Assembly: GCA_035487355.1 (NCBI GenBank)
Contig: DATHMF010000093.1
Location: 1-64,000, forward strand
Source: Terriglobales bacterium
Lineage (GTDB): Bacteria > Acidobacteriota > Terriglobia > Terriglobales > Acidobacteriaceae
Length of the DNA: 64,000 nucleotides
Reading direction: 5' to 3'
Within the stretch, counting starts at the first letter, position 1. Every line of letters begins with the position of its first letter. A program made the position numbers and the translations under genes. The notes beneath the pieces are model-generated. The model saw only the letters and a list, made by a program, of their open reading frames with translations, was not told the DNA's origin and did not search any database. This document shows positions 15,847-23,399 of this stretch, piece by piece.

Positions 15847-17940
15847 TCACTTCAAGTACTGATCCACCCAACCATTTACTGTCTGGTACCACAGACGGCT
15901 GTTCTGAGGTTTGAGCACCCAGTGGCCCTCATCCGGGAAATATAGCATTTTGGATGGCACCTTCAAACGTTGCAGCGTTGTGAAGAGCTGGAAGCCCTCG
16001 GAGACATCCAGCCGGTAATCCTTCTGGCTGTGAATGACGAGCGTTGGCGTCTTGAAATTTGCAGCAAACAGATGCGGAGACCACTTGCGGTAGAGCGCGC
16101 GATTCGTCCAGGGCATGCCTTTAAACTCCCACTCGTTGAACCAAAGCTCTTCCGTGCTGCCGTAAGCGGACTCGGTATTGAACATACCATCATGTGAGAC
16201 GATGCACTTGAAGCGGTTGGTGTGGCCCATGATCCAGTTCACCATGTATCCGCCATAGGAGGCGCCCAGGGCGCACTCGCGGTTCTTGTCAATGAACGGA
16301 TAAGTACGCTCGGCATAGTCGAGTCCCAGCATCAAGTCCTGATACGGCTTGCCGCCCCAGTCGCCGCTGATTTCGTCAACAAACTTCTGGCCGTAGCCGG
16401 TAGAGCCGCGCGGATTGATCAGGACCACTACATAGCCGCTAGCCGCGAAGAGTTCGAAATTCCAGCGATAGGACCACCAGTTACCCCACATGGTCTGCGG
16501 CCCGCCATGAATGATGAACTTTACTGGATACTTCTTGCTGGGGTCAAAGCCCGGCGGCTTGAGGATGAAGCCCTCGACTTGGGTCTTCCCAGCGCCCGTG
16601 AACATGAACGGCTCCAACGGCTGCATGGAAATCTGGGAAAGCACGGAATCGTTGAGATGAGTAAGCTGCTTGCCCATTCCCGGCTTGAGCAATTCTTCCT
16701 CGGTTCCGGCGATGACCTTTAGCGCGCGAGTGTCTGCGATATTGACGCCGTAGATTTCGTTTGGCGCTTTAACCGACATGCGCGTGAATAGCAGCGTCTT
16801 TCCATCCGCGGTAATGGTTAGGTCGTCATTGTGTCCCGCCACGATCGCGACGAACGGCCCATTGCCTGCTGCCACATTAACTTCGAAGATTGGCGATTGG
16901 CCCGCCTGTTCCGACGTAAAGTAGATCATCTTCGAATCCAAAGCCCAGACGAACGAACCCACCCAAAGATCAAAATTCTCTGTCAGGTTTTTGATCTCGC
17001 CGCTCTTGCGGTCATAGATCACCAGATTGAACTTGTCGCTCTCGAATCCGGCGCGCTTCTGCATGCGCCAGGCGATGTACTTTCCGTCGGGTGAATAGAG
17101 CGGCGTGTCGTCACTGCCCGGACTGGTGGAAATCTTCTTCGCCTCTCCGCCCGTTATGGGAACGATGAAGATGTCGTTGTTGGTGCTGGCCGCTTCTACC
17201 TCGTCGTGGTTGCTGGTGTAGGCGACTTCTTGCCCGTCGGGAGAGATGGCGTACATGTCCTGCCCGCCAAGGTTGAACGGCGGCACCTCGTGATCGCCCG
17301 GAGTAATATCGTGCGGCGTTCCCCCATCGGCAGCAATTATAAAAAGATGGCTGCGCTTGAATGAGGTGTAGCTGTTCCAATGGCGGTAGAAGAGCCGGGT
17401 GAAGATCTTGGCCTGCACCTTGGATTTGGCGCGCTCGTCATCGCGCTGCTTGTTGCAGGCATCGTCCGGACAATCGGGATACACACTGGAGACGAACAGA
17501 ATATTTTTGCCATCGGGCGACCAGACAGCGCCATCGGCTTCGGTGGAGATTGAAGTTAATCTGTGGGCGCCGCTCAGCGTGCCACTCTCAGCGTCAAAAT
17601 CGGCGACCCAGATTTGCGAGTTGCCATCTTTGGCCGAGGTATAGATCAGCCGCTTGCCATCGGGCGAGAAGCGCGGACGGTCTTCCCCGGCAGGATCGTC
17701 GCTAATCTTTTTCGCGTCGCCGCCGGCGAGAGGAACAATCCAGATATGCGGGGTCTTCTTGTTCGCCTCCAGGTCAACATCCTGCGCGGCGAAGACCACC
17801 CACTTGCCATCGGGAGAAGGCACGGGCTCGGCTACGCGCTTGAGCGCCATCATGTCCTCAAAGGTGAATGGATGTTTGGATTGGGCAAAACCGGCAGAGC
17901 TGAGAAGCAGGAAGAAAACAACTGCAAAACGAAGTCTCAT
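15847..17940 (-). CDS. S9 family prolyl oligopeptidase-type peptidase, exported
   Basis: A 697-residue dipeptidyl-peptidase/acylaminoacyl-peptidase-like enzyme. After a signal peptide (residues 1-19, SAGFA-Q) come WD40-like beta-propeller blades (repeated SPDGK motifs near 42, 92, 142, 233 and 284), then a C-terminal alpha/beta hydrolase domain. The triad is Ser561 in GASYGGYM, Asp near 641 (SQKDYRLD) and His673 (DEGHW). The longer frame from 17991 was rejected because the ATG at 17940 opens directly onto the signal peptide. It is probably periplasmic and trims proline-containing or acylated peptides. Confidence 0.93.
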   Translation of the reverse strand: MRLRFAVVFFLLLSSAGFAQSKHPFTFEDMMALKRVAEPVPSPDGKWVVFAAQDVDLEANKKTPHIWIVPLAGGDAKKISDDPAGEDRPRFSPDGKRLIYTSAKDGNSQIWVADFDAESGTLSGAHRLTSISTEADGAVWSPDGKNILFVSSVYPDCPDDACNKQRDDERAKSKVQAKIFTRLFYRHWNSYTSFKRSHLFIIAADGGTPHDITPGDHEVPPFNLGGQDMYAISPDGQEVAYTSNHDEVEAASTNNDIFIVPITGGEAKKISTSPGSDDTPLYSPDGKYIAWRMQKRAGFESDKFNLVIYDRKSGEIKNLTENFDLWVGSFVWALDSKMIYFTSEQAGQSPIFEVNVAAGNGPFVAIVAGHNDDLTITADGKTLLFTRMSVKAPNEIYGVNIADTRALKVIAGTEEELLKPGMGKQLTHLNDSVLSQISMQPLEPFMFTGAGKTQVEGFILKPPGFDPSKKYPVKFIIHGGPQTMWGNWWSYRWNFELFAASGYVVVLINPRGSTGYGQKFVDEISGDWGGKPYQDLMLGLDYAERTYPFIDKNRECALGASYGGYMVNWIMGHTNRFKCIVSHDGMFNTESAYGSTEELWFNEWEFKGMPWTNRALYRKWSPHLFAANFKTPTLVIHSQKDYRLDVSEGFQLFTTLQRLKVPSKMLYFPDEGHWVLKPQNSRLWYQTVNGWVDQYLK

Positions 17941-18083
17941 GGGAACTCCAGACAAACTTAGTAGTCTAGAAGAATCAGAGCAGCTTGTCATGCAACGCCC
18001 CTTGGTGACGTTCGGTTTCCGTTACGGAACAAAGAGCCTGCGGTTGGTGTCTACCGTTAGCATTGGTGGCGGTTGCCGCGCGT

Positions 18084-18536
18084 ATGCTAAGAATTATGTG
18101 GATGACGAAAGATCGAAAACAAAAGCTGTTGCAGGCCGCGAGTTGTCTGCTGTGTGCGATCGTGGCATGGAGATACCCTAGCCTTCTTGAAGGAACCGAG
18201 TTTAGCGGAGGCAGGGTCACCGGCCCTGTGCTCGGCCTGTTCGACAGCGGAACCTGTCTGTTTGTTCTCGCGCTGTTCCTGACGTTTGTGGTTCGACGAG
18301 TTGCTGCGGCGATGGCGCTTACGGCCTCACTGCTCTGCTTGCCGCTTTATCTCTACTTCACAGCTCCCGGTCCTTTCCGTCGAGTTTTCAGGGGTGAATA
18401 CTCGGTCCCGCTACAGGCGAGTTTCGTATGGGATGGGCGGACGATTGCGGGAATGCTCGCCATCGCGATTTTGGTATACGTTTGTCTTCGCAGTTTTTCC
18501 GCTATTGATCGTGAGTTCGTCCCAGAGCGACAGTAG
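18084..18536 (+). CDS. Hypothetical small membrane protein
   Basis: A protein of about 150 residues with four predicted membrane segments (around LLQAASCLLCAIVAW, TCLFVLALFLTFVV, ALTASLLCLPLYLYF and IAGMLAIAILVYVCL). I do not recognise the family. The start is uncertain: ATGs at 18084, 18096 and 18102 and a TTG at 18063 share the frame and none has a good ribosome site. It diverges from the S9 peptidase. Confidence 0.55.
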   Translation: MLRIMWMTKDRKQKLLQAASCLLCAIVAWRYPSLLEGTEFSGGRVTGPVLGLFDSGTCLFVLALFLTFVVRRVAAAMALTASLLCLPLYLYFTAPGPFRRVFRGEYSVPLQASFVWDGRTIAGMLAIAILVYVCLRSFSAIDREFVPERQ

Positions 18537-18994
18537 CCCAGCGCGGCAAGCCGCGAGGAAGAAGAGCAGCGTTTCTGTAAAGCCTCCACGCGCCATGTTC
18601 CTCCCCTCTGTCATGTTGAGCGGAGCGCCACGACTCCATGGGCAAGCTTACAGAATCTCAAGCGCGCAGTCGAAACACCCCGAAAAGGTGCGGTCTAGAT
18701 TCCGCATCAGGGAATTTTCCCGATGCCGCCGCCAGCGCAACAGGCTGGGCGCGCGCAACCGCTTCCCGCCCTACATTCCGGGATTATGCGCAACGATCGC
18801 CGCGAGTAGAAGTCACGACCTGCGGTTGCGGGGACACACTCTGGGGAGAATTCCCTACGGCGGCATTTCTTTCGCAAGGCTTTGTCGGGGCGTTTCGACT
18901 GCGCGCCCATCCCTCTCGAGGCTGCAGATTTTCTCCAGGCTCTCCGCTCAACATGACAGTAAGGAGATGGTTTGGCAGGTACCTATAGCCCAGT
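18537..18994. other. Gene-free region filled by an inverted-repeat element
   Basis: Between the membrane protein and the ArsR-type gene there is no convincing gene. Most of the stretch is the 352-base element with inverted ends that is listed separately. Confidence 0.6.
18608..18959. mobile_element. MITE-like element with two-part inverted arms
   Basis: The ends are an 18-base perfect inverted repeat: CTGTCATGTTGAGCGGAG at 18608-18625 and its complement at 18942-18959. Further inside, GCGCGCAGTCGAAAC at 18662-18676 pairs with 18892-18906, and GGGAATTTTCCC-like strings are also opposed. The middle has no gene. The end sequence resembles the widespread CATCCTGAGCGAAG-type bacterial repeats. 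No target-site duplication is obvious. Confidence 0.65.
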
Positions 18995-19723
18995 TTATCG
19001 GGTGATCGCGGTGCCGCTGCGGGTCACTCTGATCGCAAAGATCCGATCCATTTGTTTTTGCCCAGCCTCTGTTAGGCGTACAGCTCGGCTTGCCTTCCGC
19101 CGAACAATGGCCCGCGAGCGCAGTAGCCACTCCAGAAGGGCAGCTCCCAGAGCTCCGCCGAGATGGGGCACGCGGTGGCTCCAATCCAGGCAGGCGTAAG
19201 CGAAGCGCCGCCGTTGCGCCTGCGCACCGCTCGAGTCAATTCCCAAACCGCGCAAAAAATTCTCTCCGGCTCTGGTCAGGTGGAAGTCGCCGGTACGCTC
19301 GCGCAGGTAATCCTTGTCTTGCAGCCGGTGCAATATGGCTACGCTCAGTTCACCCGCCAGGTGGTCGTAGCAGGTACGCGCAAATACGAGTTCCGGGGCG
19401 GTGTGGTACGCGGCGCCATCGGAGGCTCTCTTGCCATGGACTGCAACGGCTAAAGATTCCAGGGCCGCGGCCACAGGTGGGCCGCCCAAGCTGTAGAACT
19501 TGTTCCGGCCCATCGCCTTCATCTTCACGAAACCGGCATCAAGAAGGAGCTTTAAGTGATTGCTGGCGGTTTGGGGAGAGACGTTGGCCAGCATGGCCAG
19601 CTCGCTGGCCGGCCGCGACTCGCCTCCCAGCAGGCTCCATAACATGGCTGCACGAGATGGCTCGCCAATCAAAGACCCGGCCCGAGATAAATAGTTGCCT
19701 GCATCCATACTTCGATCATACAT
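18995..19723 (-). CDS. ArsR-type winged-helix transcriptional regulator
   Basis: A 242-residue regulator. The N-terminal 90 residues form an ArsR/HTH_20 winged helix: GEPSRAAMLWSLLGGESRPASELAMLANVSPQTASNHLKLLLDAG contains both helices, with SPQTASNHLKLL as the recognition helix, and RNKFYSLG is the wing. The rest is an uncharacterised ligand-binding or dimerisation part that is also seen in other long ArsR relatives. No typical arsenic or metal Cys pair is present. It diverges from the cytochrome P450 gene with only 42 bases between starts, so it probably controls that gene and itself. A second ATG at 19708 is possible. Confidence 0.85.
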   Translation of the reverse strand: MYDRSMDAGNYLSRAGSLIGEPSRAAMLWSLLGGESRPASELAMLANVSPQTASNHLKLLLDAGFVKMKAMGRNKFYSLGGPPVAAALESLAVAVHGKRASDGAAYHTAPELVFARTCYDHLAGELSVAILHRLQDKDYLRERTGDFHLTRAGENFLRGLGIDSSGAQAQRRRFAYACLDWSHRVPHLGGALGAALLEWLLRSRAIVRRKASRAVRLTEAGQKQMDRIFAIRVTRSGTAITR

Positions 19724-19765
19724 GAACTATTGTGGAAGCGTGCACATGCAAAATAATTCAACGAC

Positions 19766-21040
19766 ATGCCGATCCCGCCGATCCCGATCCCAATTCCGAT
19801 TCAAAGTCCCGCGAAGCTGCAAGACCCGGTCGCTGCCGTGACCGATCCAGATCCGTATCCTTACTATGCCGAGTTGGTTGCCTCGAGACCGATCTACTGG
19901 GAGGAATCCACGCAAACCTGGGTGGCTGCAAGTACCGAGGCAGTAACCGCAGTCTTGACCAATCATCTTTTACGGGTTCGTCCAACGGCGGAGCCGGTTC
20001 CCAAAGGGCTGCTGGGAACGCCGGCAGAGAATATCTTCCGGCACCTGGTGCGCATGAACGATGGCGCGGCGCACTGTCCCTTCAAGCAGGCGGTCGCGGC
20101 GACTTTGCATGCGGCTGCCTCAGTTCACGTGGAGGCAGTGGGCAGCAAGTGTGCGCAACAGCTTTGGAGAGAAATGCGAGGGGAAGAGATCGAGCCGCAA
20201 TGTGATCTGCGGCGCATCGCGGATTTCGCCTTGCGGTTGCCGGCATATGTCATGGCGAGCTTGCTTGGCATTCCTGAAGACAAGCTACCCCAGACCGCTC
20301 AATGGACCGGGGAATTCGTACGCTGTCTTGCGCCTGCCGGCCGCCCCGAAGAAATCGAGCGCGGCAAAGTTGCCGCTGCTCACCTGCTTGATCTGTTCAG
20401 GTCTTTGTTGGCATCACGTCATGGGTTGGCATCGCGTTGCGGGTTCGCATCACAACCAGCCACGCCGGCAGGCTTGCTGGCCACGCTGGCCTTGGAAGCA
20501 AAACGCGTTGGAGAGGAAAACCTCGACGTAATTCTGGCCAACGGCATTGGCTTCCTCACCCAGGCATACGAGGCCACCGCGGGATTGATTGGCAATACGC
20601 TGCTGATGCTGGGCACGCACCACGATGTGCTTGAGCAGATTAAAGCAGACCGCAGTCTGCTGGAGAACGCCGTCGAAGAGACACTTCGCTACGATGCGCC
20701 AGTGCAGAACACGCGCCGCTTTGCTGCCCACAGCGGAATCATCGCCGGCCAGCCCATGAGCGCCGGTGACACAGTTCTTGTACTTCTGGCGGCCGCCAAC
20801 CGGGACCCGGCGGCAAATCCAAATCCCGAGAAGTTCGACATCCACAGAAAGAACCGGCGCATATTCACGTTTGGTGCGGGCGTGCATGCCTGTCCGGGTG
20901 AAGCCTTCGCTAAAAAAATTGCCCAAGCCGGCGTCGCACAGTTGCTGGAATCAGGAGTTGATCCCAGGCAACTTGCCGCAACCGTGACCTACCGCCCCTC
21001 GGCCAACACCCGGGTTCCAATTTTCGTGGACGCGAACTGA
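19766..21040 (+). CDS. Cytochrome P450
   Basis: A 424-residue soluble P450. The heme-thiolate loop is FGAGVHACPG (Cys376), the ExxR pair is Glu305-Arg308 (EETLR), and the I-helix is GFLTQAYEATAGLIGN (residues 262-277). There the usual acid-Thr pair reads Glu-Ala-Thr, so the proton-relay threonine may be shifted by one. The N-terminus is a Pro-Ile repeat (residues 2-13), and residues 215-229 are a short Leu-Ala-Ser repeat; both look like microsatellite expansions. The substrate is unknown. No ferredoxin partner lies nearby. It is followed after 21 bases by the sugar kinase and may be co-transcribed with it. Confidence 0.92.
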   Translation: MPIPPIPIPIPIQSPAKLQDPVAAVTDPDPYPYYAELVASRPIYWEESTQTWVAASTEAVTAVLTNHLLRVRPTAEPVPKGLLGTPAENIFRHLVRMNDGAAHCPFKQAVAATLHAAASVHVEAVGSKCAQQLWREMRGEEIEPQCDLRRIADFALRLPAYVMASLLGIPEDKLPQTAQWTGEFVRCLAPAGRPEEIERGKVAAAHLLDLFRSLLASRHGLASRCGFASQPATPAGLLATLALEAKRVGEENLDVILANGIGFLTQAYEATAGLIGNTLLMLGTHHDVLEQIKADRSLLENAVEETLRYDAPVQNTRRFAAHSGIIAGQPMSAGDTVLVLLAAANRDPAANPNPEKFDIHRKNRRIFTFGAGVHACPGEAFAKKIAQAGVAQLLESGVDPRQLAATVTYRPSANTRVPIFVDAN

Positions 21041-21061
21041 TCGTACATTCATGTTACCTTT

Positions 21062-22576
21062 GTGGTGGCTGACGACAGCACGGTGATGCGTCACGGCAAG
21101 CCGCTGAAAACCACATCCATGGACGTTCTCGAAAAGCTTTTTGAGCAGCACTTTCACGCACCGGTCAAGCGGTCGCAGCCGCTGCAGGGGCAACTGGGCG
21201 GGTCGGGGCGTCAAATCATCCGGCTGGCTGGGGAAAAACTCAGCGCCATCGGCATTCGCTACGGCGTGCGCGAAGAGAACATCGCTTTCCTCGAGTTCTC
21301 GCGGCATTTTCGCAGGCACGGCCTGCCCGTCCCGGAAATCTATGCGGAAGATTTGGGCCAGGGGGCGTACCTGGAAGAAGACCTGGGTGACATCACGCTT
21401 TTTGAGTTCCTCTCGCAGAACCGCGATGGCGACGACATTGCTCCTGAGGTCATTGAAGCCTATCGCAAGGTTGCGGCCACGTTGCCGCGCTTTCAGATCG
21501 AAGCCGGGCGCGACCTGAATTACAAGCGCTGCTATCCGCGCCACAGCTTTGATCGCCAGTCCATCGCCTGGGACCTGAACTATTTCAAATATTATTTTCT
21601 CAGGCTCGCCAGCATCCCCTTCAACGAGCAGGCGCTGGAAGATGATTTTGCCCGCCTGACCAGGTTCCTGTTGACCGCCGAGCGCGATTACTTTCTCTAT
21701 CGCGATTTTCAGTCACGCAACGTCATGTTGCGCGACGGGCAGCCATTTTTTCTGGATTACCAGGGCGGCCGCAAAGGCGCGCTGCAATACGATATCGCTT
21801 CTCTTTTGTATGACGCCAAGGCCGATCTGCCGTCTGAGCTGCGCCAGCAACTGCTCAATCACTATCTCGACACGCTTGCCGGTTTTATCAAGCTGGAGCG
21901 GGAAGTATTCATGCGGCACTACTATGGCTACGTTTATGTCCGCATCATGCAGGCGCTGGGCGCTTATGGCTTTCGCGGCTTTTACGAGCGCAAGCCTCAT
22001 TTTCTGCAAAGCGTGCCCTATGCGCTCAAGAACCTGCGCTGGCTGCTGCACAACGCCGAGCTGCCTATTGCACTGCCGGCGCTGATGGAAGCATTCAAAA
22101 ACATGCTGGGGTCGGAGAAGTTACAGAGCCTGGCGCCCGAGGGAAACAACCTGACGGTGCGGATTTTCAGCTTCTCATTTCACCACGGGATGCCGACCGA
22201 CGAGACCGGGCACGGTGGTGGATTCGTCTTCGATGCGCGCAGCATTCCCAATCCGGGACGCGAAGAGCGTTTCAAGGACCTCACCGGCAGAGATGTACCG
22301 GTGATCGAGTACCTCAATCAGCAGGAGAGCGTGCATCACTTTCTTGCCAGCGTGATGTCGCTGGTAGATGCGAGCGTGAGCGATTATCAGCGCCGCGGCT
22401 TTAAGAACCTGATGGTATCGTTCGGCTGCACCGGCGGCCAGCATCGCTCGGTGTACCTGGCGGAGCGGCTGGCAAAACATCTGCACGGCAAGAGTGGCGT
22501 GGAGGTCGTGGTGCGGCATCGTCAATTAGAGAAGCTGGGTCTGGAAAAGTTGAGCGTGGAGACGCCGGGCCAATGA
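21062..22576 (+). CDS. AmgK-like amino-sugar kinase fused to RapZ C-terminal domain
   Basis: A 504-residue two-domain protein. Residues 20-345 are an aminoglycoside-phosphotransferase-fold kinase most like AmgK, the anomeric MurNAc/GlcNAc kinase of peptidoglycan recycling: YRDFQSRN (213-220) is the catalytic loop and FLDYQGGRKGALQYDIASLL (230-249) the metal loop. Residues 364-490 match the RapZ C-terminal domain, with SFSFHHGMP, FDARSIPNPG and the hallmark GCTGGQHRSVYLAERLA (455-471). The RapZ N-terminal P-loop domain is absent. In E. coli that C-terminal domain binds glucosamine-6-phosphate. The stop overlaps the next gene's ATG. The GTG start at 21062 is uncertain; ATGs at 21086 and 21119 are possible. 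Confidence 0.88.
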   Translation: MVADDSTVMRHGKPLKTTSMDVLEKLFEQHFHAPVKRSQPLQGQLGGSGRQIIRLAGEKLSAIGIRYGVREENIAFLEFSRHFRRHGLPVPEIYAEDLGQGAYLEEDLGDITLFEFLSQNRDGDDIAPEVIEAYRKVAATLPRFQIEAGRDLNYKRCYPRHSFDRQSIAWDLNYFKYYFLRLASIPFNEQALEDDFARLTRFLLTAERDYFLYRDFQSRNVMLRDGQPFFLDYQGGRKGALQYDIASLLYDAKADLPSELRQQLLNHYLDTLAGFIKLEREVFMRHYYGYVYVRIMQALGAYGFRGFYERKPHFLQSVPYALKNLRWLLHNAELPIALPALMEAFKNMLGSEKLQSLAPEGNNLTVRIFSFSFHHGMPTDETGHGGGFVFDARSIPNPGREERFKDLTGRDVPVIEYLNQQESVHHFLASVMSLVDASVSDYQRRGFKNLMVSFGCTGGQHRSVYLAERLAKHLHGKSGVEVVVRHRQLEKLGLEKLSVETPGQ

Positions 22577-23301
22577 AAGCCATGGTTCTGGCCGCCGGCC
22601 TGGGCACGCGCCTGCGGCCGCTCACCGACACCCGGCCCAAGGCGCTGGTGGAAGTCGGCGGGCGCACGCTGCTCGGGACCACGCTCGCCCGTCTGCGCGA
22701 CTTTGGGATTGGCGAGGTGATCATCAATGTGCATCACTTTGCCGACATGATCGTTGACTACCTGAATGGCAACCATAACTTCGGCATGCGCATTGAAGTT
22801 TCGCGCGAAGAGGTTCTGCTCGATACCGGCGGCGGGCTGAAAAAGGCTGCCTGGTTTTTTCTCGAGGATTCCAGCCGCTTAGACACGCCGTTCATTTTGC
22901 ACAATGTGGATGTCATCAGCACGATTGATCTGGCGCGCATGGTGCAATTCCACACTGAAAATCAGGCCCTGGCCACGCTCGCAGTACAGGAACGCCAGAG
23001 CTCCCGACACCTGCTCTTTGATGAGCAGCTTCAGCTTTGCGGCAGAGGGCGCGGGCAAAATCAGAAAGACGAATTGGTTGGGTCTTCATCGCAAGCGCAG
23101 ATGAAAGCACTGGCGTTTTCGGGTATCCACGTTATCTCTCCTCGCCTTCTTACCATGATGACGGAAAACGGCGTCTTTTCCATCATTGACTCCTATTTGA
23201 ATCTCGCTGCCCGTGGAGAAAAGATCATCGCGTTCCGGGCGGATGAATATCAATGGCGTGATCTCGGCAAGGTGGAAGATTTGAGGCAAGGCGGCAATTA
23301 A
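22573..23301 (+). CDS. murU: MurU-like sugar-phosphate nucleotidyltransferase
   Basis: A 242-residue nucleotidyltransferase. The N-terminal signature MVLAAGLGTRLRPLTDTRPK binds the nucleotide and sugar phosphate; HNVDVIS is the metal-binding Asp segment, and EYQWRDLGKVEDL closes the domain. Next to an AmgK-like kinase the best reading is MurU, which makes UDP-MurNAc from MurNAc-1-phosphate in the recycling route that bypasses fosfomycin. Mannose-1-phosphate guanylyltransferase-like activity cannot be excluded. ATGA overlap with the kinase implies coupled translation. Confidence 0.85.
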   Translation: MKAMVLAAGLGTRLRPLTDTRPKALVEVGGRTLLGTTLARLRDFGIGEVIINVHHFADMIVDYLNGNHNFGMRIEVSREEVLLDTGGGLKKAAWFFLEDSSRLDTPFILHNVDVISTIDLARMVQFHTENQALATLAVQERQSSRHLLFDEQLQLCGRGRGQNQKDELVGSSSQAQMKALAFSGIHVISPRLLTMMTENGVFSIIDSYLNLAARGEKIIAFRADEYQWRDLGKVEDLRQGGN

Positions 23302-23399
23302 TCCCCTATCTCTCTAAATAACAGGGGCATAGATTCTGGCCCTGTTAATGCGCTATAATTCGCGCTCCCCATCACTTCATAATTTCAAGGAGTCACAAT

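Noticed and set aside
18286-19005. Open frame of 239 codons on the plus strand
   Set aside because: Overlaps the small membrane protein and runs through the inverted-repeat element; Arg/Ser-rich shadow composition.
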